Part shown: positions 33,113-40,147 of the stretch, one piece after another
Position numbering within the stretch: the first letter of the stretch is position 1
How the letters are laid out: every line of letters starts with the position of its first letter
DNA from: CAZDUS01 sp964535015
GTDB lineage: Bacteria > Verrucomicrobiota > Kiritimatiellia > CAIKKV01 > CAITUY01
Assembly: GCA_964535015.1 (NCBI GenBank)
Contig: CAZHRU010000001.1
Coordinates: 1-64,000 of the forward strand
DNA length: 64,000 nt
Direction: 5' to 3'
The notes under the pieces: model-generated
What the model saw: only the letters and a program-made list of their open reading frames with translations
The model's database searches: none
Told to the model about the DNA's origin: nothing
Program-made: the position numbers and the translations under genes

Positions 33113-33855
33113 TATGGCACAAGATCGCGCCGTTGTTAGCGCGAGACTTTACCGTGGTTTGCGCGGACTTGCGCGGATATGGGGACAGTTCCACGGGGCA
33201 TTCCGACTATTCAAAACGGGCGATGGCGCGCGATCAGGTGGAGTTGATGAATCGGTTGGGTTTCGATCGGTTTGCCGTCGTTGGTCACGACCGTGGCGGG
33301 CGCGTGGCGCACCGCCTTGCGCTCGACCACGCCCGCAACGTGACGCGGCTGGCGTTGCTCGACATCGCGCCGACGGTCGATATGTTTGCGGCTACCGATC
33401 AGGCGTTCGCGACGGCGTATTACCACTGGTTCTTTCTGATTCAGCCGAACAACTTGCCGGAGCGGATGATCGGCGCCGACCCGAAGTTCTTCCTGCACCG
33501 TTGCCTCAACGCGTGGAGTCGGGTGCCGGGAGCATTCACGACCGAGGCGTTGGCTGAGTACGAGCGGTGTTTCGCCAAACCCGAGGTTATCCATGCCACG
33601 TGCGAAGAGTACCGGGCGTCGGCCGGGATTGACCTGGAGCACGACGCGGCGGACCGGCAACGGAAGATCGCGTGTCCGGTATTGGCGTTGTGGGGCGGGT
33701 TGGGATTCGTCGGACGGCAATTCGATGTACTCAAGTTATGGCGCGGACGGGCGGACGACGTGCGGGGAGCGCCAATTCCCTGCGGCCATTTCCTTCCCGA
33801 GGAAGCGCCCGGCGAAACCTATCGCGCCTTGGCGGAGTTTTTGTCCGGCAAATGA
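33052..33855 (+). CDS. Fluoroacetate-dehalogenase-like alpha/beta hydrolase, 5'-truncated
   Basis: A 267-residue frame with a TTG start; recognisable sequence in this frame begins about ten codons earlier, near 33022. Landmarks are the oxyanion motif LLLHGYPQTH, the nucleophile elbow VVGHDRGGRVAH with Asp as nucleophile and a following Arg, the HWFFL motif of fluoroacetate dehalogenases, and the C-terminal catalytic His in CGHFLPEEAPGET. These support an Asp-His-Asp dehalogenase or epoxide-hydrolase-like enzyme. The first roughly 10-20 residues and the native start are missing because the sequence is joined directly to the sulfatase remnant. Whether it is translated is uncertain. Confidence 0.7.
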   Translation: MHGGCGEPVLLLHGYPQTHVIWHKIAPLLARDFTVVCADLRGYGDSSTGHSDYSKRAMARDQVELMNRLGFDRFAVVGHDRGGRVAHRLALDHARNVTRLALLDIAPTVDMFAATDQAFATAYYHWFFLIQPNNLPERMIGADPKFFLHRCLNAWSRVPGAFTTEALAEYERCFAKPEVIHATCEEYRASAGIDLEHDAADRQRKIACPVLALWGGLGFVGRQFDVLKLWRGRADDVRGAPIPCGHFLPEEAPGETYRALAEFLSGK

Positions 33856-33900
33856 AACGCCCGCTTCAAGCAACACTTGCTGGTCAATACATGAATTGGC

Positions 33901-33929
33901 TTCAAAATACGGGTCGGTTGCCATATGAT
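33901..33929 (+). promoter_or_regulatory. Candidate promoter of the menaquinone operon
   Basis: TTCAAA (33901-33906) and TATGAT (33924-33929) are separated by 17 bp. The -10 matches the sigma-70 consensus at five of six positions and the -35 at four. The mqnD start codon is 77 bp downstream of the -10. No other gene intervenes, so this is the best visible promoter for the operon from mqnD to mqnE-mqnC. Confidence 0.45.
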
Positions 33930-34005
33930 TCATCGCCTTATGGCAGCACCATACTCCACCACGTCGGACTCAATCTCCAGTTTCCTGCCTGGGGGCGGAT
34001 CAGAC

Positions 34006-34800
34006 ATGAGTATTGCCTTCTCGCCTTGTCCGAATGACACGTTCATGTTCCACGGTCTTGCCTCGGGGACGGTCAGGATTCCGGGTGTGGATGTTACCGT
34101 GCATCTGCATGACGTGGAACAGTTGAACCGGATGGCGTTGGACGGTATTTATGATGTGACGAAAGTGTCGTCGTATGCGTATCTTCACCTGCGGGATTCC
34201 CATACGTTGCTCAACGCCGGGGCGGCGATGGGGTTCGGTTGTGGTCCGCTTGTGGTTGCCCGTGCCGACGGCAAAACCCTTATTCCGTCGCAATGCCGGT
34301 TTGCCGTGCCGGGTGAACTTACGACAGGACATTTGCTGTTGCGACTCTGGCATCCGGATGTTGGCGAGCGGGTATTTGTGCGTTATGACCGGGTGATGCC
34401 GATGGTTGCTTCCGGAGAAGTGGATGCTGGCGTGGTGATCCACGAGGGGCGGTTTGTGTATAAGCAGGCGGGGTTGCGCCTGATACAGGATCTCGGCAAG
34501 TGGTGGGAACTGCATACCGAACTCCCGTTGCCGCTCGGATGCGTGGTGGCCAAGCGAAGTCTCGGGCAGGAACGGATTGCGGCGATAAACAGGGCGTTAA
34601 AGCAATCGGTCCAGGCGGCGATGGCCAGTCCCAGGGCGACGCTCGGTTATATGCGCCAGCATGCCCGGGAACTCGATGAGGCGGTGATCCGGGAGCATGT
34701 GCGCACGTTCGTGAACGAATACAGTCTGGACCTTGGCAATGCCGGGCGGGCGGCCCTGAAGGAGTTGGAGCGGATGGCATCGGAAGCAGGGGTATTGTGA
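34006..34800 (+). CDS. mqnD: 1,4-dihydroxy-6-naphthoate synthase
   Basis: A 264-residue MqnD, which converts cyclic dehypoxanthine futalosine to 1,4-dihydroxy-6-naphthoate. The start at 34006 gives MSIAFSPCPNDTFMFHGLA, the canonical N-terminus (FSPCPNDTF); the in-frame start at 33925 would add a non-conserved extension covering the promoter. Further landmarks are VTKVSSYAYLHL, GFGCGPLVVAR, IPSQCRFAVPGELTTGHLLL and VIHEGRFVYKQAGL (the His being a catalytic candidate). It is the first gene of the operon and overlaps the start of the mqnB-mqnP fusion by 1 bp. Confidence 0.95.
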   Translation: MSIAFSPCPNDTFMFHGLASGTVRIPGVDVTVHLHDVEQLNRMALDGIYDVTKVSSYAYLHLRDSHTLLNAGAAMGFGCGPLVVARADGKTLIPSQCRFAVPGELTTGHLLLRLWHPDVGERVFVRYDRVMPMVASGEVDAGVVIHEGRFVYKQAGLRLIQDLGKWWELHTELPLPLGCVVAKRSLGQERIAAINRALKQSVQAAMASPRATLGYMRQHARELDEAVIREHVRTFVNEYSLDLGNAGRAALKELERMASEAGVL

Positions 34801-36257
34801 TGATTGCCGTACTGGCCGCAACGATTGAAGAAGCGGGTCCGTTGATTAAGAGGTTCGGTGCGCGACTGCTATGCGACGAGCCGTTTGCCACCTACCGGTT
34901 TGATGCCGACGGCAACAGGCCCGGCGGACTGGTGATCTTGAGTGGCATGGGACCTGTCCGTGCGGGGGACGCCACGAGGTACGCCGTTCAGAAGCGAGGG
35001 GTTCGGACCCTTATCAATGTCGGGGCGTGCGGTTCGCTGGGAACTGCGGTTGAGGGGACGATATTGGCGGTGGATGGTGTGGTGGCGGGGGATGCGCCGG
35101 GGGCCCCGGTGGTGACGGTGGATCCGGGACCATGGGGTGATTTGCCGCGGGCCCGGTTGGTGACGGTGGCCGAACCGGTCTTTGGCGGTGCGCGGCGTGA
35201 CGCACTGGCGGATGTGGCGGATGGTGTGGACATGGAAGGTGCGGCAGTTGTCGAAGCAGCCGGCGAGTTGGGGGTTCGGTGTTTATTGGTCAAAGGGGTG
35301 ACGGATCTGGCGGCCGATGGAGACAGGGCGGCCCTGCGAAAGAATCTGGCCCCGGTGTCCGAAAAGATTGCGGATGTGGTGGTGGCCGGGTTGCCGGCCC
35401 TGGAACAGGTCAGGCACGGGTTGATCGGGCGACTGATGGCATTGATCAGGGTCGAACACAGTATTTTCAGTCTGCCGTTGTTATTCGCGGGAGCGTGGAT
35501 CGGGGCGGGAAATGCCCTGCCGCCGCTGCGGACGGTGGGCTGGGTGGTGGTGGCCGGGGTGGCCGCGCGCGGGTTGGGCATGGTGGCCAACCGGATTCTG
35601 GATCGGGACATTGATGCCCTCAACCGCCGGACGGTGACCCGTGAGTTGGCGGCGGGGACAATGACGCCGCTGGCAGGATGGTCGTTGGCGCTGGTGGCGC
35701 TTGCGATCTATCTATTGGCCTGTTCCGCCCTGGGAATGCTGTGTCTGAGACTCTCGGTTATTCCGGCTGCAATGTTGGTGGGGTATTCGCTGTTGAAGCG
35801 ATTCACCGCCTTTTGTCATTTTGGGATTGGGGCGTGCATGGCGATGGCGCCGGTGGGTGCGCATGTGGCGGTGAGGGGCGATCTTGAGGTGAGCGCGCCG
35901 CTACTATTGCTTGCGGGGTTTGCGTTTTTCTGGATAAGCGGGTTCGATATCATCTATGCTCTGCAGGATATGGATTCGGATCGGGAGAACGGTATCAGGA
36001 GTATTCCCGCCAGATTGGGGGCTGTGGGGGCCCAGTGGGTTGCCGGGGCGGCGCATGGATTGGCGGTGGCGGCGCTTTTGGGATTGTGGTGGGTGCAGGG
36101 TGGGCAGATGGCGCCAGGCGTCCTGGTGGCGCTGTCGCTTCTGGCATTCATTGCGGCCTACCTGCCGGGGATTCCTATGGCGATTCGTTTTTTTCCGATT
36201 TCGGCCATTGCCGGTGTGGCGGGGGCATTGGTGCCCATGGCGGGAGGTTGGTTGTGA
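34800..36257 (+). CDS. Fusion of futalosine hydrolase (MqnB) and UbiA-type prenyltransferase (MqnP)
   Basis: A 485-residue bifunctional protein. Residues 1 to about 205 are a nucleoside-phosphorylase-fold hydrolase (ILSGMGPVRAGDATRYAV; LINVGACGSLG; the ribose-binding GVDMEGAAV with Asp144-Glu146; LLVKGVTDLA). Residues about 206-485 are a UbiA membrane prenyltransferase with many transmembrane helices and two Asp motifs: NRILDRDIDALNRR (Asn264, Asp268, Asp272) and LQDMDSDRENGI (Asp390, Asp394). The first domain would release hypoxanthine (or adenine) from futalosine, the second would attach the polyprenyl chain to dihydroxy-naphthoate. The steps are not consecutive in the pathway. The start is ATG 34800 (GTG 34797 possible). 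The 3' end overlaps ubiX by 4 bp. No stop or frameshift separates the parts. Confidence 0.9.
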   Translation: MIAVLAATIEEAGPLIKRFGARLLCDEPFATYRFDADGNRPGGLVILSGMGPVRAGDATRYAVQKRGVRTLINVGACGSLGTAVEGTILAVDGVVAGDAPGAPVVTVDPGPWGDLPRARLVTVAEPVFGGARRDALADVADGVDMEGAAVVEAAGELGVRCLLVKGVTDLAADGDRAALRKNLAPVSEKIADVVVAGLPALEQVRHGLIGRLMALIRVEHSIFSLPLLFAGAWIGAGNALPPLRTVGWVVVAGVAARGLGMVANRILDRDIDALNRRTVTRELAAGTMTPLAGWSLALVALAIYLLACSALGMLCLRLSVIPAAMLVGYSLLKRFTAFCHFGIGACMAMAPVGAHVAVRGDLEVSAPLLLLAGFAFFWISGFDIIYALQDMDSDRENGIRSIPARLGAVGAQWVAGAAHGLAVAALLGLWWVQGGQMAPGVLVALSLLAFIAAYLPGIPMAIRFFPISAIAGVAGALVPMAGGWL

Positions 36258-36814
36258 ATCTAGTGCTGGCAGTGACGGGAGCGACGGGGGCGCGTGCGGC
36301 TGACGTCCTGGTGAAGAAGTCGCCATGGCCGGTGGCGCTGGTGGCGAGTGAGTGGGGGCGGAAGGTCTATGAACATGAATGCGGCCCTTTCTCGGCGCTC
36401 GAACACTCCGTCCAGGTTGTGCATGACAATGGCGATCTGTCGGCATCGGTCTCCTCGGGGTCTGTGCCGACTGCCGGGATGGTGGTCCTGCCTTGTTCGA
36501 CCAACACGATGGCGAAGATCGCGCACGGGATGGGAGACTCTCTGATTACCCGGGCGGCACATTGCCATCTCAAGGAAGGGCGGCGTCTGGTGCTATGCGT
36601 TCGGGAGTCGCCGTGGACCCTGATTGACATTGAGAATGCGCGCCTGATCGCGGCGGCCGGGGGGATCATCATGCCGATGTCGCCGCCGTTTTACATGGCC
36701 GGAGGCAGGGATCTGGCGGCGGTTTCGGCCTTGGAGTTGTTAGAATCCATGATCGACCGGATCCTGGCGGTGTTGGGGCATGGGTTGGTCAAGACATGGG
36801 ATGAGGTCCGATGA
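36254..36814 (+). CDS. ubiX: UbiX-like flavin prenyltransferase
   Basis: A 186-residue protein from GTG 36254, which overlaps the previous stop (GTGA). It opens with NLVLAVTGATGARAADVL, the FMN-binding start of UbiX, and shows VVLPCSTNTMAKIAHGMGDS and LVLCVRESPWTLIDIEN, corresponding to the UbiX motifs around the prenyl-phosphate site (PCS and RExPxxxxHLEN). It makes prenylated FMN, the cofactor of the UbiD family enzyme encoded next, with which it overlaps by 4 bp. A longer frame starting at 36035 lies inside the prenyltransferase gene and is rejected. Confidence 0.92.
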   Translation: MNLVLAVTGATGARAADVLVKKSPWPVALVASEWGRKVYEHECGPFSALEHSVQVVHDNGDLSASVSSGSVPTAGMVVLPCSTNTMAKIAHGMGDSLITRAAHCHLKEGRRLVLCVRESPWTLIDIENARLIAAAGGIIMPMSPPFYMAGGRDLAAVSALELLESMIDRILAVLGHGLVKTWDEVR

Positions 36815-38586
36815 GCTTCGGGGACTTGCGTGAATTCATTGATCATCTTGAGCGGGCGAAGGAACTGGTTCGTATCCGCGCTGAGGTGGACTCCGACCAG
36901 GAGATCACGGTCATCCAGCATCGGGTGCTGGCGGCCGGGGGGCCGGCGTTGTTGTTTGAGAATGTGAAAGGGTCGCCCACCCGGTTGGTCTCGAATCTCT
37001 ACGGGACGCCGCGCCGCGTGGAAATGGCGTTCGGACGTGATCCCGGTGCGATCGGGAATGAGTTGGCGACGCTCGCCGAACGGATGAAGGAACCGGGCCT
37101 TGGAGCGCTCTGGGAGCAGCGTCGGACCTTGTGGGGGTTGACCAAGGCCCGACTGCGCACGGTGGGTAGCGGACCGGTGCTCGACTGTGTTTCGGAACCG
37201 CCGGGCCTGACCCGGCTGCCGGTACTCAAGTGCTGGCCGCTTGATGGTGGTCGCTTCTTTACGCTGCCGCTTGTTCATACGACGGATCCCGAAACCGGCG
37301 ACGGGAATCTGGGGATCTACCGGTTGCAACTCTATGATGATGCCAGTACCGGGATGCACTGGCAGATCGAGAAGGGCGGGGGGTTCCATTTTCACAAGGC
37401 GAAGGCGCTGAACCGGCCGTTGCCGATCAGTGTGATTCTTGGCGGACCGCCGGCGCTCACGCTTGCGGCCATTGCGCCGATGCCGGAGGGGTTCGATGAG
37501 CGGTTGCTGGCGGCCCTCATCATGGGCACGCCGTTGGAGGTCATTCGGAGGGGGCCGACGGGGCACCGGATTCCGGCGCGTGCTGAATTTGTGTTGGAAG
37601 GAACCGTGACGCCTGGTGACGTGCGGCGGGAGGGGCCATTCGGGGATCACCTGGGTCACTATTCCCACAGCGCCGATTTTCCGGTCTATCGGGTGGATCG
37701 GTTACTGGCGCGGAGAGACGCCATCTATCCCGCCACGGTGGTGGGCAAACCGCCGCAGGAGGACTACTTTATCGGCGAGGCCCTGGAACGGCTCATGATG
37801 CCACTGTTGAAACTCGTCAAGCCGGGCATTAGCGATGTGTGGGCGTACCCGGAGACGGGGTTCCATCCCTTGGCGGTATTGTCGGTACACGAGCGGTACG
37901 GGCGGGAGGGACTCAAGCAGGCGCTTGGACTGATGGGTGAGGGGCAGATGTCGCTTTCCAAGGTGATGATGGTGGTTGATCACGATATTGATGTGCGCGA
38001 CTTTGAGGCGGTCAGCCGGGCGATATGGCAGAATGTTGATACAACCGGGGATCTTCATGTGATCGGGCCGACGGCACAGGACACGCTCGATTTCACCGGG
38101 CCCTCGATGAACACGGGCAGCCGGTTGATCATTCTGGCGACCCGCCATTCGACGGGGCCGCGACGGACGTGCCTGCCGCCACCGCCGCCCGCGCCGCGCG
38201 AGGTGCATCCGGGCATTCTGGCCATGGCCGCGCTGGGTCCGGCGTTTCTGATGGTCCAGGTGACGGAAGGGTGTGACCGGGCGGCGGTTCGAGGCGCGCT
38301 GGCTGGCCATCCTGCAACTGCTGGTTATTTGTTCCATGTACTGGTGTCCGCTGACGTGCCGGTGGATGACCGGCGAATGGCGTTATGGGGTTGGTTCACG
38401 CGGTTTGACCCGTTATTGGACCTGCACCCGGCGCGACGGGAGATGACGGGGAACCGATTGACGTTACATACACCCATCGCGATTGATGCGACGTGGAAGC
38501 CGGGTTACCGCAAACCGGTCGCCTTCGATCCGGAAATTGAAAAGCGCGTGGATGCCCAATGGGGGCGCTACGGAATCCCTCTCTGA
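36811..38586 (+). CDS. UbiD family decarboxylase of the futalosine menaquinone pathway
   Basis: A 591-residue prenyl-FMN-dependent decarboxylase, expected to remove the 6-carboxylate of the prenylated dihydroxy-naphthoate (MqnL/MqnM-type role). Landmarks are PALLFENVKGSPTRL, NLGIYRLQLYDDAST followed by GMHWQIEKGGGFHF, ILGGPPALTLAAIAPMPEG, and the Glu-rich motif EFVLEGTVTPGDVRREGPFGD, which holds the E-R-E catalytic set. It pairs with the UbiX immediately upstream. It is somewhat longer than E. coli UbiD (about 497), mainly in the C-terminal half, where a Pro-rich segment (PPPPPAPREVHPG) occurs near residue 455. Confidence 0.93.
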   Translation: MSFGDLREFIDHLERAKELVRIRAEVDSDQEITVIQHRVLAAGGPALLFENVKGSPTRLVSNLYGTPRRVEMAFGRDPGAIGNELATLAERMKEPGLGALWEQRRTLWGLTKARLRTVGSGPVLDCVSEPPGLTRLPVLKCWPLDGGRFFTLPLVHTTDPETGDGNLGIYRLQLYDDASTGMHWQIEKGGGFHFHKAKALNRPLPISVILGGPPALTLAAIAPMPEGFDERLLAALIMGTPLEVIRRGPTGHRIPARAEFVLEGTVTPGDVRREGPFGDHLGHYSHSADFPVYRVDRLLARRDAIYPATVVGKPPQEDYFIGEALERLMMPLLKLVKPGISDVWAYPETGFHPLAVLSVHERYGREGLKQALGLMGEGQMSLSKVMMVVDHDIDVRDFEAVSRAIWQNVDTTGDLHVIGPTAQDTLDFTGPSMNTGSRLIILATRHSTGPRRTCLPPPPPAPREVHPGILAMAALGPAFLMVQVTEGCDRAAVRGALAGHPATAGYLFHVLVSADVPVDDRRMALWGWFTRFDPLLDLHPARREMTGNRLTLHTPIAIDATWKPGYRKPVAFDPEIEKRVDAQWGRYGIPL

Positions 38587-38591
38587 TTGCC

Positions 38592-39332
38592 ATGAGCGCC
38601 CCTGTCAAATCGGAGGTTGCCCTTGCCGCAGACGACAACCGGCGTATGTTTGATGCCATTGCCCGGCGGTATGATCTGCTGAATCATTTGATGTCCATGG
38701 GGTTGGACCGGCGGTGGCGCCGGGATGCGGTTAAGAGGTTCATTGACAGTATGCCTGCTGGGTCTGGGAATAGGCGGGTCCTTGACGTCGGGTGCGGTAC
38801 GGGAGATGTGACGATTGAAGTGGCTCGGCGATCGGGCGGGGTTTCTGTTCTCGGGATTGACCACTCCGCCAAGATGCTGGTCCTAGCCGGGAAGAAGGTG
38901 ACTGAGGCCGGTTTGGCGGAGCGGGTGACACTGCAAGTTGGCGATGCAGTGGCGACGGGGGCCCCGGACGGTTCGTTTGATGGGGTCATTACGGCGTTTT
39001 GTTTCAGGAATATCAGCGACCGTCTGGCGTTTCTCAGGGAGACGGTGCGTGTTCTGAAACCGGGTTGTCCGTTGCTGATCCTGGAACTTACCCGGCCCCG
39101 TTCATGGGGGTGGCGTGTTTTGCATTTTATCTACAACGCCTGGACCGTGCCGTGTCTGGGGTTGTTGCTCTCGCAGGGCAGTGCGTACCGTTACCTCTTC
39201 AAGTCCATCGAGGCATTTCCGGAGCACGAGCAGGTTCTGAGCATGATGAAAGATGCGGGGTTCGAGGCGGTTCGATGGACACCGCTGACAGGCGGCGTGG
39301 TGTCGTTATTTGAGGGGACGAGCGGGCGATGA
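38592..39332 (+). CDS. menG: Demethylmenaquinone methyltransferase (MenG/UbiE family)
   Basis: A 246-residue SAM-dependent methyltransferase. It has the family start MFDAIARRYDLLNHLMSMGL and RRWRRDAV, SAM motif I VLDVGCGTGDVTIEVAR, and the UbiE signatures FDGVITAFCFRNISDR and AYRYLFKSIEAFP. It adds the last methyl group to the quinone ring. I chose ATG 38592, 5 bp after the ubiD stop; an upstream start at 38559 would overlap ubiD. Its end overlaps mqnA by 4 bp, so it is in the same operon. Confidence 0.95.
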   Translation: MSAPVKSEVALAADDNRRMFDAIARRYDLLNHLMSMGLDRRWRRDAVKRFIDSMPAGSGNRRVLDVGCGTGDVTIEVARRSGGVSVLGIDHSAKMLVLAGKKVTEAGLAERVTLQVGDAVATGAPDGSFDGVITAFCFRNISDRLAFLRETVRVLKPGCPLLILELTRPRSWGWRVLHFIYNAWTVPCLGLLLSQGSAYRYLFKSIEAFPEHEQVLSMMKDAGFEAVRWTPLTGGVVSLFEGTSGR

Positions 39333-40147
39333 AGTTCAACCACAAGCGACCTGAATTCCGTGAAGGTGAAGTCGTGGTGCCCGAGATGGAGGGGGGTGTC
39401 CGGTTTGGCGCCTCGGACTATGCCAATACGGTTCCCCTGCTGTACCGTCTCAAGGATGTGTTCCCGGGAGGGAGGCTGGTCAAGCGGGTGCCTTCGGCGA
39501 TGCCAGGAATGCTTTACGGGGACAGTGTGGATGTGGCGTTGGTGCCGGTGGGGGCGCTGGTGGGGGATGACCGGCTGGAGAGGCTGCCGGGCGTTGGAGT
39601 TTGCGCGCGGGCGACGGTACGCAGTGTGCTCATCAAGTTATACAAACCCCTTGATGAGGTAAGGCGGGTTCGGATGGATGCGGCATCTCGCACATCCAAT
39701 GCGTTGGCGCGGATCATTTTTCAGCGACAGTACGGGATGCAAGTGGAGATGGTGGCGGCCGGCGATAGGACGCCGGTGGATGCGGAAGTCATGATTGGCG
39801 ACAAGGCGTTGGGGGCGGCGCCAGCGCCGTATGGGGACTTCGATTTGGGGGAGGCTTGGAACCGGTTGACGGGCATGCCATTCGTTTTTGCCGTATGGGC
39901 TTGCAGGGCAGGGGACCCGCGCAACGGGGAGTATGCCGGGATCGTCCAGCGTGCGCGCGATGCCGGGGTGGCGGTGTTGCCGCAAATCATTGAGGAGGAA
40001 GCACGTCGGCTCGGGTTGGCACCTGAACGTTGCCGTCAGTATCTGGCGGAGTGCATCCACTACACCGTAGGCCAACGTGAAATCAACGCCATTGAGTTGT
40101 TCGGGACGATGATTCGTGAAGACGGCGTGGTAGGGGGGGCGGCATGA
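39329..40147 (+). CDS. mqnA: Chorismate dehydratase
   Basis: A 272-residue MqnA, which dehydrates chorismate to 3-[(1-carboxyvinyl)oxy]benzoate, the entry step of the futalosine route. Landmarks are RFGASDYANTVPLLYRL, VPSAMPGMLYGDSVDVALVP, RMDAASRTSNALARI, EVMIGDKALG and LGEAWNRLTGMPFVFAVWA. The N-terminus is about 20 residues longer than in many homologues because of the overlap-coupled start at 39329; an internal start is possible. Both ends overlap neighbours (menG and the mqnE-mqnC fusion) by 4 bp. Confidence 0.94.
   Translation: MKFNHKRPEFREGEVVVPEMEGGVRFGASDYANTVPLLYRLKDVFPGGRLVKRVPSAMPGMLYGDSVDVALVPVGALVGDDRLERLPGVGVCARATVRSVLIKLYKPLDEVRRVRMDAASRTSNALARIIFQRQYGMQVEMVAAGDRTPVDAEVMIGDKALGAAPAPYGDFDLGEAWNRLTGMPFVFAVWACRAGDPRNGEYAGIVQRARDAGVAVLPQIIEEEARRLGLAPERCRQYLAECIHYTVGQREINAIELFGTMIREDGVVGGAA

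Noticed and set aside
36035..36253. Upstream extension of the ubiX gene
   Set aside because: It lies in the prenyltransferase coding region and is Gly-rich noise; GTG 36254 gives the canonical UbiX N-terminus.
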